64,000 bases of DNA, from contig NC_026504.1 in NCBI RefSeq assembly GCF_000182925.2, positions 3,844,001-3,908,000 of the forward strand, read 5' to 3'. The DNA is from Neurospora crassa OR74A (taxonomy: Eukaryota > Ascomycota > Sordariomycetes > Sordariales > Sordariaceae). Positions 60,720-64,000 of the stretch are shown one piece after another. The translations under genes and the position numbers were made by a program. The stretch's first letter is position 1; every line of letters begins with the position of its first letter. Below the pieces are notes generated by a model, which did not search any database, had not been told where the DNA came from, and was given only the letters and a program-made list of their open reading frames with translations.

Positions 60720-62587
60720 CGACGACACGCGAGTCGCGCTAAACCCCTTGCTTCAGGCAGGGGGCTTAATTGATACAAGCGGGGCTGTACCTGATACCGT
60801 CATTACCCATAATTGCCATCAAGAAGCGTGTAATTTCCAGTATCTAACCACCTACACCAGACCTCGGCCCTCCAGACTTCCACTCAGTGTAGTTTCCAGG
60901 TTACATTTACTATCGATAACAAAACTTCCACGAAGATTGTACATACATTCCAGGTCAATTTGCACATGCTTGATCTCTTCTAACTTGTACCTCTCGGCCT
61001 TTTCAACTTGACCAGCGTCCATGTCTGGCTCGACAGTGTCTTCAAGACCTCGGTACTCCGCATGGCCTTTGATCCTCAGCGAGCAAGCCCACGTTGTGTT
61101 GCCCCGAAAACGAGAAGAGAAAGAACAACAACCTCAAGGCGGCCGAAACCTCAGTAGTGTTGTTGGTCACTAGCGTGTGTACCTCACATACATGTGTGCC
61201 TCCCAGCCTTTAAATTACAAGTTCATACTTCGTAGTTGTGCTATGCTTCGTGTTAGCAGTTGAAGTATGACCATAGGACAACATCTGTTGGGTCCTGTTA
61301 AGTGGACGACATGGGTGAAACAAAGTGATTGTTACCAAAGTGTAAAATGGAAAGAAGCCACGAGTGTCTAAAAGTTACTCGATCCACTCTTTGGAGTCTC
61401 TAACCCATAAGCCAACGCAGGGCTTTCGCAGCTTCACTGGTACCAATGTTACTTATGAGCCTAAGCGCCCAAGTACTCGAGCAAAACCGACCCCAGTCGG
61501 GTGATGATTCTCGACGGCTCCAAGCGCGAGCCAGAGTGTGCCATCCTGAGCTCCCCATGATCATTGTCTCCCCTGCTGCGTCGTTCACATGCTACATCAA
61601 CTTTCAACGGTCCGATAGACGTTGCTCCTAGCCGGCGATTACTGCCCCACATCCGTTCTTCTCACGGCAGTCAGGTTTGAGGTTCCGCTCAACAACTGCA
61701 ACGGCTGAATACATCCTTTGGTTCCTTGATTTTCCCGTGGTTTTCGTACCCGACTAGAGCCCATCACCATCGGGATCCCATCGGGATCCTACCGTGAAAT
61801 GTGTTGTGTTTGTTGTTTCGACTTCCCGACTGTTCACTTGAGCCGTCATTGCCCGCTTGCAGACATGGCTATGGCAAGTTACATATGGTCATCAACTTTA
61901 TGCCGTTTGCCATTAGCCTCATACAGCATCAACTCTCTCCTGCGGTTCTGGTCGTACGATTTCTTCGAAGGCGGGACGAAAACCACCCTTATCGTCAACG
62001 AGCTGTGCTGTTGTGGTCCATGTCGTACAGCTCCATCATGTAGACACGGTAATCGGTTCCCGGTAGACTGGATCGTCTTTCGGGATGACGCGGTTCGTTA
62101 CAGTAGTGTGCTGTGACTGCAGCCGTAAACGGGAATGGGCCTCATACTTTGGTGAGGCGCCGTGAGAAGGACTGACACAAGCCCAGCGGGTCCTCCAATC
62201 GAATTGTCGGGTGGCTCCGGTTGCTTCCCGGCCTTTGTAGCCGTCTGATCCTCTGTTGAGCCCGGAACAGGTCTGGCTTGAGGTTCCCGTCTCATGCCGA
62301 ACAGTCATTGTGAGAAGGAGCGGTAAGCGGCGGTTTATCTTGTCTGCATGAGCAAGTCACCATCCGGAGCTACGCACGGGATGACTTTCACCCGCTGTAC
62401 CCTTCAAAGAATGGTCGAGAATCAATGGTTTCGCTCTTTCGAGGTGATAGATGTGTCGTGATGTCTCCTGCTATGTAGTCAGCAAATATTTCCAAGTCAA
62501 ACGCAACAGTGTTCTCGACCCGATCTTGAAGTTCGTAATAGCCAAGAAATAGATCTTGGTCACTCCAGCAACAATGCCTAGTTCCAG

Positions 62588-62592
<5 letters not shown>

Positions 62593-62646
<54 letters not shown>
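62593..62646. repeat. Homopolymer of 54 T followed by GGGGGGCCCGGG
   Basis: An unbroken T run, then GGGGGGCCCGGG at 62647-62658. Read on the minus strand it is a poly-A tail after a GC-rich end, as left by retrotransposition of a transcript. No target-site duplication was found, and the length may be affected by assembly. Confidence 0.85.
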
Positions 62647-62647
<1 letters not shown>

Positions 62648-64000
62648 GGGGGCCCGGGTTCGCATCTGGATAATGCACCAGGACAGAACAAGACGGTATC
62701 GCGAGCCTTGCGAAAAGGAACGAAAGATCTTGAGAGTGCAAAAGCATCCGCAAGCCTTGAAAACAGAGCCCAATGTTTCAATTGCATATGCTGGTATCGT
62801 GCAAAGTTAGACGAGGAGGCTGAAGTAAGACAAACCACGATCCGGCACCTAGTGTCCTATGATATCGAGTAGCCTTGTTACACAAGGGTGCAAGCTTAGA
62901 TGGCTTCAACAACGCCTCCGACGAATGACAGCCTAGGCACATAGCCGTGGTATCGGCACTGGCGGTCACACCACCAAGCGAGCGGCCTCGTCGCACAACT
63001 GAGGTACCTCGAAGGGGAAGGTCGCTGCCTGACTACCGTTAATGCAAGGCACAACCCACGAGGACGAGGGCTGTGAAGAACGGCAGTGTTCGAAATTGGG
63101 GACGGAGTCGATTTTCCAACAGCCACTGGACCCCACAAGACCATGTCTATCCGTTCAGTGATCATTGGTTTCATGGCCGATTTCGCTTTGGTGAGGGTAG
63201 TGGCCAGTGTCGTGGATGTTGCAATGCATCCGTAACACATGGGATGGCATCTTCAGCACTAGGTATACAGGTGCGATTTTGGAATTTCAGTGAAATATAT
63301 CAAGTTCGGGTCCGCGCACAGGAAGCTTGTGTCGGTCTAGGAGGGGGCCTTGAACGGTCAAGAGACCATAGAGTAGGTAGTACTTAGCAGTTGTATGTAG
63401 TCGCACCCCGTACTTATTTTGGGAACACTCGGTCGGCGCCATTGAAAGAGGTAGGCATCGGCAGCGGCGACACATGGGCGTGCCGATGGTCCGTGCAAAC
63501 CTACAGGCCCGAATAGGGAGGGCAACCGAAGAGGTGAGGTTGATCCAATGGACATCAGGTGAAATTGACTGGGCTGAGAAAGACTCGGATGAGCGGCAAG
63601 ACACGTTTTCGAATAGTGTAATTCGGAAGCGGAAACGTGTGACAATCATAAAGATACACTACGTACGCCGTTCTCACCAAGCCTGGTCCTGGCCGGTTCA
63701 ACACGCTAAACTATCTCTAGTCTCCTCAGTGGATATGCGGTGCTGCTTCCTTTCCTAGTCTAGGGAACCTTAGTAAAGTGTAAACGGTTGGTTGATGAAG
63801 CTGGGTCGAGATAATGCATAGAGTAGATTATGTGTCACCAAATAGATTGCCCGGTCTTCTCACCTTCGGCAGAGGGTTTCGCGCACGACATTTGGCCGAG
63901 ATCGGGACGCCGAGTCGAGTTGTTGCTACCCCTCTTTTTTCTTTTGTAATGCCGAACGGGGCTCCAAGGTAGTGTAGGTTCTCAGGATAGGCACGATAGG

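Larger units (their letters stand above)
60475..64000. other. Gene-free 3.5-kb end of window
   Basis: Begins with the MCM3 promoter. No frame longer than about 140 codons and none with motifs. Contains a direct repeat CATCGGGATCC twice near 61768-61789 and the 54-T run at 62593-62646. A gene may start beyond the window edge. Confidence 0.55.

Noticed and set aside
62593-62646. T run considered as a telomeric or vector-derived sequence
   Set aside because: No TTAGGG repeats and unique-looking sequence on both sides.
62654-62668. GGGTTCGCATCTGG after the T run, resembling a tRNA T-arm
   Set aside because: Does not fit the B-box consensus well and no cloverleaf could be formed.

Overview
The window is nuclear DNA of a filamentous ascomycete, most likely a Sordariomycete close to Neurospora or Sordaria. 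The evidence is intron-rich genes with short introns (about 48 to 260 nt) starting mostly GTAAGT or GTATGT and often carrying a CTRAC-like branch site, GC-rich coding DNA, intergenic DNA full of TACC/GGTA microsatellites, and fungal-only families (Cdc27-type Pol32, Mcd4, FarA/Ctf1-type zinc cluster factor, Mak32). The species cannot be fixed from sequence alone. Nothing here is prokaryotic or viral.

Layout: (1) 1-2.3 kb: minus-strand F-box protein cut by the window edge. (2) 2.3-10.9 kb: gene-poor DNA. (3) 10.9-12.1 kb: cysteine-rich, probably zinc-binding protein. (4) 12.1-17.2 kb: gene-poor. (5) 17.2-22.7 kb: divergent pair POL32 (DNA polymerase delta subunit) and MCD4 (GPI ethanolamine-phosphate transferase). 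(6) 26.4-30.2 kb: FarA/FarB/Ctf1-type fatty-acid regulator with a zinc cluster split over four exons. (7) 33.0-39.1 kb: convergent BRO1 (ESCRT/endosome) and carnitine acetyltransferase (mitochondrial plus peroxisomal signals). (8) 42.0-48.5 kb: SWI3/RSC8 chromatin remodeller, divergent from ETF-alpha, which is tail-to-tail with adrenodoxin reductase ARH1. (9) 49.4-53.7 kb: a fungal four-helix membrane protein with a duplicated N-terminal segment, convergent with a Mak32-like PfkB protein. (10) 55.1-60.5 kb: cyclase-associated protein, convergent with MCM3. (11) 60.5-64 kb: no recognisable gene, but a run of 54 T.

Themes: three products bear on fatty-acid and acetyl-unit use (FAR-type regulator, carnitine acetyltransferase, ETF-alpha), and two are replication-fork proteins (Pol32, MCM3) whose promoters both hold MluI-box-like motifs. 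Three short elements with inverted termini (near 23.4, 39.4 and 44.8 kb) lie in intergenic DNA and look like miniature transposons. No clearly novel multigene system is visible; the least described parts are the cysteine-rich protein, the four-helix protein with its 132-bp duplication, the three inverted-repeat elements, and the long gene-free stretches. Gene models were built by reading frames and splice sites by eye; splice boundaries are inferences unless stated.
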